From the NCBI RefSeq assembly GCF_000472785.1, contig NZ_AXAL01000031.1, forward strand, positions 1-64,000: a stretch of 64,000 bases of DNA. Direction: 5' to 3'. Origin of the DNA: Mesorhizobium loti CJ3sym. Its GTDB lineage: Bacteria > Pseudomonadota > Alphaproteobacteria > Rhizobiales > Rhizobiaceae. The position numbers and the translations under genes are program-made. Positions 8,873 to 16,689 of the stretch are shown piece by piece (within the stretch, counting starts at the first letter, position 1; each line of letters starts with the position of its first letter). The notes under the pieces were generated by a model. The model searched no databases, was not told the DNA's origin, and worked only from the letters and a program-made list of their open reading frames with translations.

Positions 8873-9325
8873 TCAATCGAGCGCTTTGGTCATGTAGACC
8901 CGGCGCAGCCCCTTCTCCTCGCCCCGGTGCGTCTCGACATAACCAATGCGGGAATAGAGTGCGATGTTTTGCGTCATCTTCTCGTGCGTGTAGAGCCGGA
9001 TCGATTTGTAGCCGGCGTCCCGCGCCGACTGCTCGGCGAACATCAACATCTTTCGGCCCAGGCCCGCCCCTTTTGCGGCGCGAATGACGGCAATGTTGTC
9101 CAGGAGCATGGCGTTCTCTTCGGGGATCAGCACGAGGACGCCTTTGATGATCCCGTCACTTTGCAGCACATGGACCCGCCGATCGCCGATCAGTGCGGCG
9201 TAGTCATCCAGCATTGGCCCGGGCTTTTGGCCAATGATGGGGATATAGTGAGAATAGGCGGCCTCGACGATCGCCTCGACAAAAGGCAGGTCGTCCTCGA
9301 CAGCGATGCGGAGCCCATCGGTCAC
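8873..9325 (-). CDS. GNAT family N-acetyltransferase
   Basis: A 150-residue protein of the GCN5-related acetyltransferase fold. It shows the acetyl-CoA binding motif A as AAKGAGLGRKMLMFAEQ (R/Q-x-x-G-x-G/A form) at about residues 84-100, preceded by the strand NAMLLDNIAV, and motif B near NIALYSRIGYVETHR. The GTG start at 9325 gives MTDGLRIAVEDD, a usual GNAT N-terminus. It is 110 bases downstream of the polyamine-type permease gene on the same strand, so it may be read with that operon; an acetylated polyamine substrate is a guess from context only. Confidence 0.85.
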   Translation of the reverse strand: MTDGLRIAVEDDLPFVEAIVEAAYSHYIPIIGQKPGPMLDDYAALIGDRRVHVLQSDGIIKGVLVLIPEENAMLLDNIAVIRAAKGAGLGRKMLMFAEQSARDAGYKSIRLYTHEKMTQNIALYSRIGYVETHRGEEKGLRRVYMTKALD

Positions 9326-9435
9326 GTCACAGTCCTCATCGTGAATCGGTCAGGGAAAGGCTGCTCACGCCCGATATGGGGAGCCGTCAAGTTTTCGCTG
9401 AAGGTCGACAACAAACTTCGTCCCCCAACTCCGCG

Positions 9436-10245
9436 CTATTCGGCTGCCATGGCCGCGCGTTTCTCGGAACGCCGGCGAGAAATTTCATAGCAGATGGCGC
9501 AGGCGAGCGTCACGCTGATCAGGATCAGCGCCAGTGCATTGATGGTCGGCGTGATGCCGCTGCGCACCTTGGAGAACACATAGACGGTCAGCGTGTCGTA
9601 AGTTCCGCGCGTGAACAGCGTCGTGTTGAAATTCTCGATCGACTGAAAGAAAGCGATCGCCGCACCCGCGCCGATCGCCGGGTAGAGATGCGGCAGCAAG
9701 ATGCGCCGTAGCACCTGCGCGTGGCTTGCCCCGAGGTCGAGCGCCGCCTCCTCCAGCTGCCGGTCAAAACTCTGCAGCCGGGCCAGCACCAGAAGCATGA
9801 CAAAGGCGGCGATATAGGAGACCTGGCCGAGCACCGACAAATGCAGCCCGGCCGGAACCGAGAACTTGTTCCAGAACAGCAAGGTCGAGATACCGATCAC
9901 GGCGCCGGGCGTCAGCACCGGCGCGACCATCAGGCCATAGAGGACCGAGCGTGCCGCGCCGGACAGGCTGTTGATCAGGATGGCGGCAGCGGTTCCGATG
10001 GGAATGGACAATCCGACGACGGCGAGCGCCACGAACAGCGTGTTGCGGAACGCGCCCCACAGGCGCCCGTCGTTCCACAGCTCGACGAACCAGCGATCGG
10101 TGAAGCCGACCCACGGATAGACGGACGGGAAGCGGGAATCGTTGAAGGCGGCACCGCCCATCACGACCAGCGGCAGCAGCATATAGAGCAGGAACACCAC
10201 CATGTAGGCGTGGAACAGCCAATCGGATCGGCGCGCCTGGCTCAT
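9436..10245 (-). CDS. Polyamine-type ABC transporter permease (PotC-like)
   Basis: A 269-residue inner-membrane permease with six predicted spans, opening with a hydrophobic helix after MSQARRSDWLF. The conserved coupling loop EEAALDLGASHAQVLRRILLPHLYP at about residues 165-190 is typical of the PotC/YdcV branch. It starts 7 bases after the PotB-like stop. With the PotB-like subunit it forms the channel for the substrate delivered by the PotD-like protein. It is the last transporter gene of the leftward operon. Confidence 0.9.
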   Translation of the reverse strand: MSQARRSDWLFHAYMVVFLLYMLLPLVVMGGAAFNDSRFPSVYPWVGFTDRWFVELWNDGRLWGAFRNTLFVALAVVGLSIPIGTAAAILINSLSGAARSVLYGLMVAPVLTPGAVIGISTLLFWNKFSVPAGLHLSVLGQVSYIAAFVMLLVLARLQSFDRQLEEAALDLGASHAQVLRRILLPHLYPAIGAGAAIAFFQSIENFNTTLFTRGTYDTLTVYVFSKVRSGITPTINALALILISVTLACAICYEISRRRSEKRAAMAAE

Positions 10246-10252
10246 GACGGAC

Positions 10253-11137
10253 TCATTTCGCGATGTCCGACAGCTTGACGCGGAACAGCCGCATCACCAC
10301 CGAGACAAAGATCGTGCACAGCAGCAGCAGCATGAAGGCATAGGCCGAGCCGGTGTTCCAGTCCTGCGATTCGAACATCCATTGCTGGATGATCTCCGTG
10401 AACCACCGCGACGACGTGGATGCCAGCAGCGTCGGCACCAGGATCGAGCCGGCCGACAGCATGAACACCATCACCGACCCCGATGCGATGCCGGGCTTGG
10501 CGTGCGGCAGGATCACCCGCCAATGCGTTCGCCACCACGGCGACCCGAGATCTTCGGCGGCCTCGATCTGGTTGGTGTCGAGCGACTGGATGGCGTTGTA
10601 AAGCGGAAACAGCATGAACAGCACGTAGGTGTACACCAGGCCGATGATGACGCCGCGAAAGCCTGTAAGCCAGCGGATCGGCTGGTCGATGACACCGATA
10701 CCGAGCAGCAGGATATTGAGCGGCCCCTTGAGCGCCAGGATGATGAACCAGGCAAACGACCGCAGCACCTCGCTGACCCACAACGGAACAAGGATGAGCA
10801 GGAACAGCGTCGGCAGCAGATTGCTGCGCGCCACCTTGGACAGATAGTAGGCGAGCGGATAGGCGATCACGAAGCAGAGAACCGTGACGACCGTGCTGTA
10901 GACGATCGTCCAGACGAACACCTGGATGTGGATCGGGCTGTGAAAGAAAGTCAGGTAGTTGTCGAAGCTGTAGAAATCCTTCGGCCCGCCAACTTCGGAA
11001 ATCGGCAAATAGGGCCGGAACGAATTCTCGAACAGATAGAGGTCTGGCAACACCACCAGCGCCAGCAGCCAGAACGCCGTCAGCGCAGCGAACAGGATAG
11101 AAAGCACTGGTCCGTAGCGGCGCAGGAGATCGTTCAT
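10253..11137 (-). CDS. Polyamine-type ABC transporter permease (PotB-like)
   Basis: The 294-residue product has an N-terminal membrane helix, a periplasmic segment with SFRPYLPISEVGGPKDFYSF, and the coupling motif AAEDLGSPWWRTHWRVILP near residue 200. Its ATG overlaps the end of the ATPase gene by 4 bases (ATGA). Together with the downstream permease it makes up the membrane part of a spermidine/putrescine-class importer; true substrates of this class in rhizobia include polyamines, amino acid derivatives and others, so specificity is open. Confidence 0.9.
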   Translation of the reverse strand: MNDLLRRYGPVLSILFAALTAFWLLALVVLPDLYLFENSFRPYLPISEVGGPKDFYSFDNYLTFFHSPIHIQVFVWTIVYSTVVTVLCFVIAYPLAYYLSKVARSNLLPTLFLLILVPLWVSEVLRSFAWFIILALKGPLNILLLGIGVIDQPIRWLTGFRGVIIGLVYTYVLFMLFPLYNAIQSLDTNQIEAAEDLGSPWWRTHWRVILPHAKPGIASGSVMVFMLSAGSILVPTLLASTSSRWFTEIIQQWMFESQDWNTGSAYAFMLLLLCTIFVSVVMRLFRVKLSDIAK

Positions 11138-12234
11138 GGCGTGGCGTTCGCGGCCGGCGTCTCGTCGGCCAGAATAACGGCTCGCTCGGCGTCGAAGACC
11201 ATGTGAAGCTTCTCGCCCGGCGACGGCACCGAGCCCTGGCCGTCGTTGCGGGCCTCGGCCACGAGAATGCCGCCATGCGCGTCGCGGGCCTGGATGCTGA
11301 TGAAATTGCCCTCGAAGGCGACGTCGGCGATCTCGACGGCAATTGCGTTCTCGCCATTGACCGGCTTGGCTACGAGCCTGGCGTGCTCGGGCCTGACATA
11401 GAGCTTTGGATTGTGGGCAGTTCCCGCATCCGGCCCGATGGTCGCCTTGAACGTGCCGACGCTCGTCTCGAACTGCGCCATGTTGCTGGAGATGTTGCCG
11501 ATCTTGCCGGCAAAGATGTTGTTTTCGCCGACGAACGACGCAACGAAGCCGTTGACCGGCTGGTTGTAGATGTCCTGCGGCGCGGACACTTGCTGCAGCC
11601 GGCCTTGCGACATCACGCCGACGCGGTCGGACATGGCCAACGCCTCGCCCTGGTCGTGGGTGATGTAGATGAAGGTCACGTTGGTGCGCTTCTGGATGGC
11701 GCGCAGCTCGGCACGCATGTGCTGCCTGAGTTTGAGGTCGAGCGCTGACAATGGCTCGTCGAGCAGCATCACCTTCGGCTCGACGGCAAGCGCACGCGCG
11801 ATGGCGACGCGCTGCTTCTGCCCGCCCGAAAGCTGGCCGATCGTCTTGTCCGCGGCTCCCGGCAGGTCGACCAGGCGCAGCAGCTCTTCGGCCCTGTCGC
11901 GCCGCGCCTTCCTGTCGACGCCGCGTACTTCCAGCCCGAAGGCGATGTTTTCCCAGACCGGCATCAACGGAAACAGCGCGAGGTTCTGGAAGATCAGCGC
12001 GGTCGGCCGCTGGTTCGGGCGGATGTCGCGCATGTCCTGGCCACCGATGGTGATTTTCCCCTCGCTCGGCCTGATGAATCCGGAGACCATGCGAAGGATC
12101 GTCGTCTTGCCGCAGCCCGACGGACCCAGGAACGAGAAGAACTCACCCGGCTTTATGTGAACGGTTACGCGGTCGACGGCCCGAAAGGAACCGAAGTCCG
12201 CACATACGTTATCGAGATCGACGCCCGCGCTCAT
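11134..12234 (-). CDS. Polyamine-type ABC transporter ATP-binding protein (PotA-like)
   Basis: A 366-residue ATPase: Walker A GPSGCGKTT, Q-loop LIFQNLALFPLM, signature LSGGQKQR, Walker B VMLLDEPLSALD, then a C-terminal TOBE regulatory domain (from about residue 280). I start at the ATG at 12234 (MSAGVDLDNVC); a TTG 21 bases earlier is possible but has no better ribosome-binding site. The gene follows the PotD-like gene across an 88-base gap that contains a terminator-like hairpin, and is coupled to the permease gene by a 4-base overlap. Confidence 0.9.
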   Translation of the reverse strand: MSAGVDLDNVCADFGSFRAVDRVTVHIKPGEFFSFLGPSGCGKTTILRMVSGFIRPSEGKITIGGQDMRDIRPNQRPTALIFQNLALFPLMPVWENIAFGLEVRGVDRKARRDRAEELLRLVDLPGAADKTIGQLSGGQKQRVAIARALAVEPKVMLLDEPLSALDLKLRQHMRAELRAIQKRTNVTFIYITHDQGEALAMSDRVGVMSQGRLQQVSAPQDIYNQPVNGFVASFVGENNIFAGKIGNISSNMAQFETSVGTFKATIGPDAGTAHNPKLYVRPEHARLVAKPVNGENAIAVEIADVAFEGNFISIQARDAHGGILVAEARNDGQGSVPSPGEKLHMVFDAERAVILADETPAANATP

Positions 12235-12295
12235 GCTGTGCGTAGTCTGCCCCAATTCAAGAGAAATATGCTAGTCCAGATTGCCGCAGTGCAGC

Positions 12296-12331
12296 AAAAA
12301 ACCGCCGGACTCCGTCAGAATCCGGCGGTTT
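12296..12331 (-). terminator. Intercistronic Rho-independent terminator/attenuator
   Basis: On the minus strand an 11-base stem AAACCGCCGGA/TCCGGCGGTTT encloses an 11-base loop and is followed directly by six T residues. It lies between the PotD-like gene (stop at 12344) and the PotA-like gene (start at 12234). Partial termination here would make the binding-protein message more abundant than that of the membrane and ATPase subunits, a known arrangement in importer operons. Confidence 0.8.
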
Positions 12332-12343
12332 GTCGCGAACTGG

Positions 12344-13480
12344 CTAGGCCGCCTTGTACTTGTCGGCATACTCGCCGCGCAGCTTGATGAACCAGGCCTG
12401 CTGTTCCGGCCACCACCACAGCTTCTGCGTCGCGTCGCTCGGAAGCGCTGAGGTGTAGAACGCCTTCACCTCGGCGCTGGCCAGGTCGATCGCACCCTTG
12501 GCGACCGGGTTGGCCGAGAAAGCGGCAGCCCATCCTGCCGACCCTTCGGGCGTGGCGACCCATTTGGCGAATTCATGCGCCTGTTCGACGTTCTTGGCGT
12601 TGGACAGCAGGGCAAAACCCTGATTCCAGGCGAACGCGCCTTCCTTCGGCGCGATGTAGCCAAACCCGTCGGCACGCAGATTGTAGCCGGTGGAGTCCCA
12701 GTTGAGGCCGATCACCGCGCCGTTGGTGCGGTAGGCTGCCTGGGCTTCGTTTTCGCCCGACCAGAACTGGACGACATTCGACTTGGTCTTGACAGCCTCG
12801 GCGAGCGCGATGTCCCAAAGCTGCTTCATGGTGGCTTCGTCCTTGTAGCCGTCGAGCCATGGCTTCGGCAGCTTGCCTTCGCTATCGAGGTAGCGCCCCA
12901 TGGCGGCCAGCGCCGAATGCGGGCGCAGGCAGACCTTGCCCACGAACTTCGGATCGAACAGGTCGCCAAGGCTTGCCTTGCCGTATTCGGTCGGCGCATC
13001 GGCCTTGGAATAGACGATCGCCTCGGTACCCCAGACGCTAAGCACGATCATGCGCTTGCCGCCGACCGTTGCCATCTCTCCCATCTTGCCGTCGGCCAGG
13101 CCGGGCAGATAGTTGTCGATATTCAGCTTGCTGACGTCCCAGCCCTGGGTGAGCCCGTTCGAAGCCCAGCCGCCGATGCGGTCGACGGTCGGCTCGGCGA
13201 CATCGATCGCGCCGGTCTGCAGCGACAGCTTGGCCTGGGCAAACATTGCATCCTGGTCGGGCTGCTCGTTGAAGTTGACCTTGATCCCGGTCGCCTTTTC
13301 GAAGGCCGGGAAGACCTTGGCGGCGAGGTCGGGATAGCCCGCCCAGCCCATGAAATTCAACTCGCCGGATGAGGCGAGTGCTGCGCGCGAAATGAAAGCA
13401 GGAGCCGCGAGAGCGCCTGCGCCTACCGCCGTCACCTTCAACAAGGTGCGGCGGCTCACTGATGTGGTGAACCTGTTCAA
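12344..13480 (-). CDS. Polyamine-type ABC transporter substrate-binding protein (PotD-like)
   Basis: A periplasmic binding protein of the spermidine/putrescine class (about 378 residues). The signal is of Tat type: SRRTLLKVTAVGAGALAAPAF. I choose the TTG at 13480 (MNRFTTSVS) because GGGAG lies 7 bases upstream; a GTG at 13516 in the same frame would add 12 residues. Family features include LNFMGWAGYPDL at the mature N-terminus, an AVIGLNWDST-type hinge segment and the EQAHEFAKWVATPEG helix before the C-terminus. It is the first gene of the leftward Pot-type operon and precedes the terminator-like hairpin. Confidence 0.88.
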   Translation of the reverse strand: MNRFTTSVSRRTLLKVTAVGAGALAAPAFISRAALASSGELNFMGWAGYPDLAAKVFPAFEKATGIKVNFNEQPDQDAMFAQAKLSLQTGAIDVAEPTVDRIGGWASNGLTQGWDVSKLNIDNYLPGLADGKMGEMATVGGKRMIVLSVWGTEAIVYSKADAPTEYGKASLGDLFDPKFVGKVCLRPHSALAAMGRYLDSEGKLPKPWLDGYKDEATMKQLWDIALAEAVKTKSNVVQFWSGENEAQAAYRTNGAVIGLNWDSTGYNLRADGFGYIAPKEGAFAWNQGFALLSNAKNVEQAHEFAKWVATPEGSAGWAAAFSANPVAKGAIDLASAEVKAFYTSALPSDATQKLWWWPEQQAWFIKLRGEYADKYKAA

Positions 13481-13931
13481 GTCAATTCTCCCATTTTCCC
13501 AACGTTGATCGTTCACGTTTCGGCCGGCCGGCGTTTTCGGAAGCGGGATGTTCCCCTGAATTTTGTTTTCTTACCGGCACACCGAAACGATGCCGGGAGG
13601 CTTCCTTGCAAGCCGGCGCGGCTTGCCATCCGACAGTGTTAGGGCCTGCATTGTCCCAGGACACTGCCATTCTCAACAAAATGGCAGACCATTCGCCATC
13701 CGTCGAGTCGCTGAAATGTCGGCGACCGAGATACCCGCGCCGCGGATGTGGCCGGGGCCGTCATATGATCGTGACCGATTTGGTCTTGCATTGGCTGGCC
13801 AAGGCGATCACCCCCTTTTTCCGGCCGATGCCGGAGCGCCGATTGCGGCAGCCACAGCCTTCGTCGATGAAATGGCTGTCGGGCAAGCCGGCGAGCCGAT
13901 CCAAAGATCGCGCCGCGCCAAGCATATCCCG
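13481..13931. other. Intergenic region upstream of the Pot-type operon
   Basis: About 450 bases between the enolase-superfamily gene and the PotD-like gene, both on the minus strand. It should hold the Pot operon promoter near 13520-13600, where a short AT-richer tract (TTTTGTTTTCTTACC) stands out, and the 3' end of the dehydratase transcript. Open frames crossing it on both strands are continuations of antisense shadows of the flanking gene. I see no clear operator, repeat or terminator. Confidence 0.5.
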
Positions 13932-15035
13932 TCAGCTCAGTTCGCTCTTCTGGTAGGCGGACTTGGCCAGCCACTCCGGGCAGATCTCGACGCCCCATCC
14001 AGGTTCGTCGGAGACGCAGACCTGCCCATCCTCGACGCCGTAGGGCGATTTCACGAAGAGGCCTTCCTGCCAGGGATAGTAGTCCGGACCCTCGATCGAG
14101 AATTCGAGATATTTGCCGGCGCCATCGATGGCACGCAGCAAGTGCATAGTGAACAACGTCACCAGCCCGAGATTGGCCGAGTGCGGCGTGACCGGCAGGC
14201 CGGCCGCCTTTGCCATCCTGCACACCCGCAAGGTACGGCTCATACCCCCAAGATAGAGGATATCCGGCTGGACGATGTCGACGGCGCGCATCTCGATCAT
14301 GCGCCGCCAGGTAGCGATCTCGCAATCTTGCTCGCCGCCGGTGACGGCGACGTCCAATGCGTCCGCCACCTCCTTGGTCTGCTCGAGCTCCCAGTACAGG
14401 CACGGCTCCTCGAAATGCTCGATGCCGTTATCGGCAAGGATGGAGCCGACCTCGATCGCCCGCGCCGGCGAAAAGCCGCTGTTGGCGTCGACGAGAAGGG
14501 ACGCCGACGTGCCAAGCGCCTTGCGGATCGTCGGCACGATCTGCTCCGTGCGGCCGGGCCATTCGTCGACATCGTGACCATACTCGGCCGCGACGCGAAA
14601 CTTGAACGCATCGAAACCGAACTCGCCCTGCAGCTGCTTGAAACGCCTGGCTTCGGCGTCCGGCGTGATATCGCGCTTCATGGAGGAGGCATAGGCCCGC
14701 AGCTTGCCCGGCGTGCCGCCGAGAAGCTCGACCACTGGCTTGCCGGCCTGTTTGCCACGGCAATCCCAGATCGCCGTGTCGAGCCCGCCCAGCGCGCGCT
14801 TCATGTACGAGCCGGGGAATTTGTGCTCGCGCTCGATCACCTTGTCGGTGAGCGCATCGACATCGTCGAACTCGACGCCGAGCACCCACGGCGCGACCTG
14901 GCGGTGCAGCACCGCCGAAGTTATGTCGGAGTGGTAGGTCGATACCTGGCCAATGCCCTGACCACCGTCGGCGGTGGTTATGCGAACGAAACCGATGTCG
15001 CGGGTCGTGAAAGTCTCGATGCAGTCGATACGCAT
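13932..15035 (-). CDS. Mandelate racemase/muconate lactonizing enzyme family, probable acid-sugar dehydratase
   Basis: A 367-residue member of the enolase superfamily. Visible active-site elements: KFR (Lys145, Arg147), metal ligands Asp183 in LVDANSGF, Glu209/210 in FEEPC and Glu235 in GGEQD, Asp258 in VQPDILYLGG and His285 in TPHSANLG, the His-Asp pair of the mandelate-racemase subgroup. That pattern fits Mg-dependent dehydration of an aldonate or similar acid sugar; substrate is not predictable. Start at ATG 15035 (MRIDCIETF); an extra 13 codons upstream are open but unsupported. Divergent from a MocR regulator with a 118-base gap, which probably controls it. Confidence 0.85.
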   Translation of the reverse strand: MRIDCIETFTTRDIGFVRITTADGGQGIGQVSTYHSDITSAVLHRQVAPWVLGVEFDDVDALTDKVIEREHKFPGSYMKRALGGLDTAIWDCRGKQAGKPVVELLGGTPGKLRAYASSMKRDITPDAEARRFKQLQGEFGFDAFKFRVAAEYGHDVDEWPGRTEQIVPTIRKALGTSASLLVDANSGFSPARAIEVGSILADNGIEHFEEPCLYWELEQTKEVADALDVAVTGGEQDCEIATWRRMIEMRAVDIVQPDILYLGGMSRTLRVCRMAKAAGLPVTPHSANLGLVTLFTMHLLRAIDGAGKYLEFSIEGPDYYPWQEGLFVKSPYGVEDGQVCVSDEPGWGVEICPEWLAKSAYQKSELS

Positions 15036-15115
15036 ATGGCCAGTCCGGTCGATCTCGATACAGAGGTCTATCAACCTGACGGACCGCGCGTATAAGGTCC
15101 ATTATCGAAAAATGC

Positions 15116-15134
15116 GCGAGCCGATATAGCTCGC
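15116..15134. promoter_or_regulatory. Inverted repeat in the dehydratase/MocR divergent promoter
   Basis: GCGAGC at 15116-15121 and GCTCGC at 15129-15134 form perfect arms around a 7-base AT-rich centre (CGATATA). It lies between the divergent starts at 15035 and 15154, where a MocR operator would be expected. MocR regulators often bind direct repeats, so this may be only part of the site. Confidence 0.4.
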
Positions 15135-15153
15135 CATCGATGGAGCGAGCGAC

Positions 15154-16689
15154 ATGGTCAAGCGGTCAGGGGGCGAATTGCTGTTTGCGATCGCCATCGA
15201 TCGCAGCTCGACACGGTCGATCACCGCGCAGGTTTACAGCGCGGTGAAGCAGATGATCGTCTCAGGCGATCTGGCGGTCGGAAAGCGTCTGCCATCCAGC
15301 CGCACCTTTGCCAGGGAACTCGCCGTGTCGCGCACAACGGCGATCGCCGTGTTCGAACGGCTGGCGGCTGAAGGCCTGATCGTGTCGCACACGGGCTCGG
15401 GCTCGTTCGTGTCGGAGGTGGCGGAGGCCCAGCGCCCCCGCGCCACGGTTACGGTGGGCAACGAACGCGCGGCCACGACAAAGCTGGCGGACCTTATCGC
15501 CGAAGCTTCGCCGCGCTTCCTGCAGCGTCTGTCGCACCCGCAGAAGCCACGCGCCTTCGTCACCGGAATGCCGGCGTTCGACGCGTTTCCGCTGGCCATC
15601 TGGTCGCGGCTGTCGGCCAAGCACTGGCGCCAGCCGCGCGACCTGATCATGGGCTACTCCGACCCGAACGGCTTGCCGCAGCTTCGGCAGGCGATCGCCG
15701 AGCATCTGCGCGCCAGCCGCGGTGTGGTCTGCGAGGCCGAGCAAATCTTCATCGTCAACGGCGCACAGCAGGCATTCGACCTGATCGGCCGCGTGCTGCT
15801 CAATCGCGGCGATGCGGTGTGGTTCGAGAACCCCGGCGCGATCGGCGCGCGCAACTCGCTGATCGCCTGCGGCGCCACGATGGTTCCGGTTCCGGTCGAT
15901 GCCGAAGGCCTGTCCGTGGAGGCGGGACTGAGCAAGGCGCCAGACTTCCGCCTGGCGTTCGTGACGCCGTCGCACCAGCACCCTTTGGGCGTGGAGATGA
16001 GCCTGCGGCGTAGAGCCCACCTGTTGCGCGCCGTCAACGATCGCGATGCCTGGATCATCGAGGACGACTATGATGGTGAATTCCGTTACGATGGCCGGCC
16101 GTTGCCGACGCTGAAGAGCGCCGACAATGCCGAGCGCGTGATCTATGTCGGCACGTTCTCCAAGTCGATGTTCCCGTCGCTGCGGCTCGGCTTCTATGTC
16201 GCCCCAAGGCCGCTGGTCGCGGTATTTCAGAGAGTTTCCGGTGCCTTCCTCCAAGGGGTCCCGTCGAGCGTCCAGGCGGTGATGGCGGCCTTCATCAATG
16301 AGGGACATTTCTCGACTCACCTTCGCCGCATGCGCGATATCTATCGGGAAAGGCATGAGGTTTTCCACGACGCGGCCGACCGGCTGCTCGGCGGCCTGCT
16401 CGACACCGCGCGGTCCAACGCCGGGTTTCACGTCGTCGCGCGGTTTGCCCAACCGGGGCACCAGGAAGATGCGGTGCAGACAGCAGCGGAAGCCGCCGGT
16501 GTCCTCGTCTCCACGATCGGACGATTTTGCATCGACCCCGTCGCCGATCAGGGTCTCGTGCTCGGCGTCAGCGCCATCGACCCGCGCAGCATCCGCAAGG
16601 GGGTCGAGTTGCTGGCCAGCGTGCTGGAGCAGTCATCGATCAGGCGTGGTCTTCAAGCACCATCGCAGCACCCTTCTCCGCCACCATGA
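15154..16689 (+). CDS. MocR-type PLP-dependent transcriptional regulator (GntR HTH + aminotransferase fold)
   Basis: A 511-residue two-domain regulator. Residues about 20-90 form a GntR winged helix (LPSSRTFARELAVSRTTAIA, GSGSFV). Residues about 130-490 have the fold-type I aminotransferase domain: YSDPNGLPQLRQAI, Asp305 in IIEDDYDGEF, and the PLP-binding Lys337 in TFSKSMFPSLRLGF. It therefore should sense an amine or amino compound through PLP. GGAG lies 8 bases before the ATG. The upstream divergent dehydratase and the convergent GMC oxidoreductase, whose 3' ends overlap by 50 bases, are candidate targets. Confidence 0.92.
   Translation: MVKRSGGELLFAIAIDRSSTRSITAQVYSAVKQMIVSGDLAVGKRLPSSRTFARELAVSRTTAIAVFERLAAEGLIVSHTGSGSFVSEVAEAQRPRATVTVGNERAATTKLADLIAEASPRFLQRLSHPQKPRAFVTGMPAFDAFPLAIWSRLSAKHWRQPRDLIMGYSDPNGLPQLRQAIAEHLRASRGVVCEAEQIFIVNGAQQAFDLIGRVLLNRGDAVWFENPGAIGARNSLIACGATMVPVPVDAEGLSVEAGLSKAPDFRLAFVTPSHQHPLGVEMSLRRRAHLLRAVNDRDAWIIEDDYDGEFRYDGRPLPTLKSADNAERVIYVGTFSKSMFPSLRLGFYVAPRPLVAVFQRVSGAFLQGVPSSVQAVMAAFINEGHFSTHLRRMRDIYRERHEVFHDAADRLLGGLLDTARSNAGFHVVARFAQPGHQEDAVQTAAEAAGVLVSTIGRFCIDPVADQGLVLGVSAIDPRSIRKGVELLASVLEQSSIRRGLQAPSQHPSPPP

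Noticed and set aside
8604-8897. 97-codon plus-strand frame between the CocE operon and the GNAT gene
   Set aside because: Its start is made of the tandem repeats, it runs into the GNAT gene end, and the composition is low complexity.
13563-15095. 510-codon plus-strand open frame opposite the enolase-superfamily gene
   Set aside because: It is antisense to a gene with a complete active site, has no family motif and the amino acid composition of a GC-rich shadow frame.
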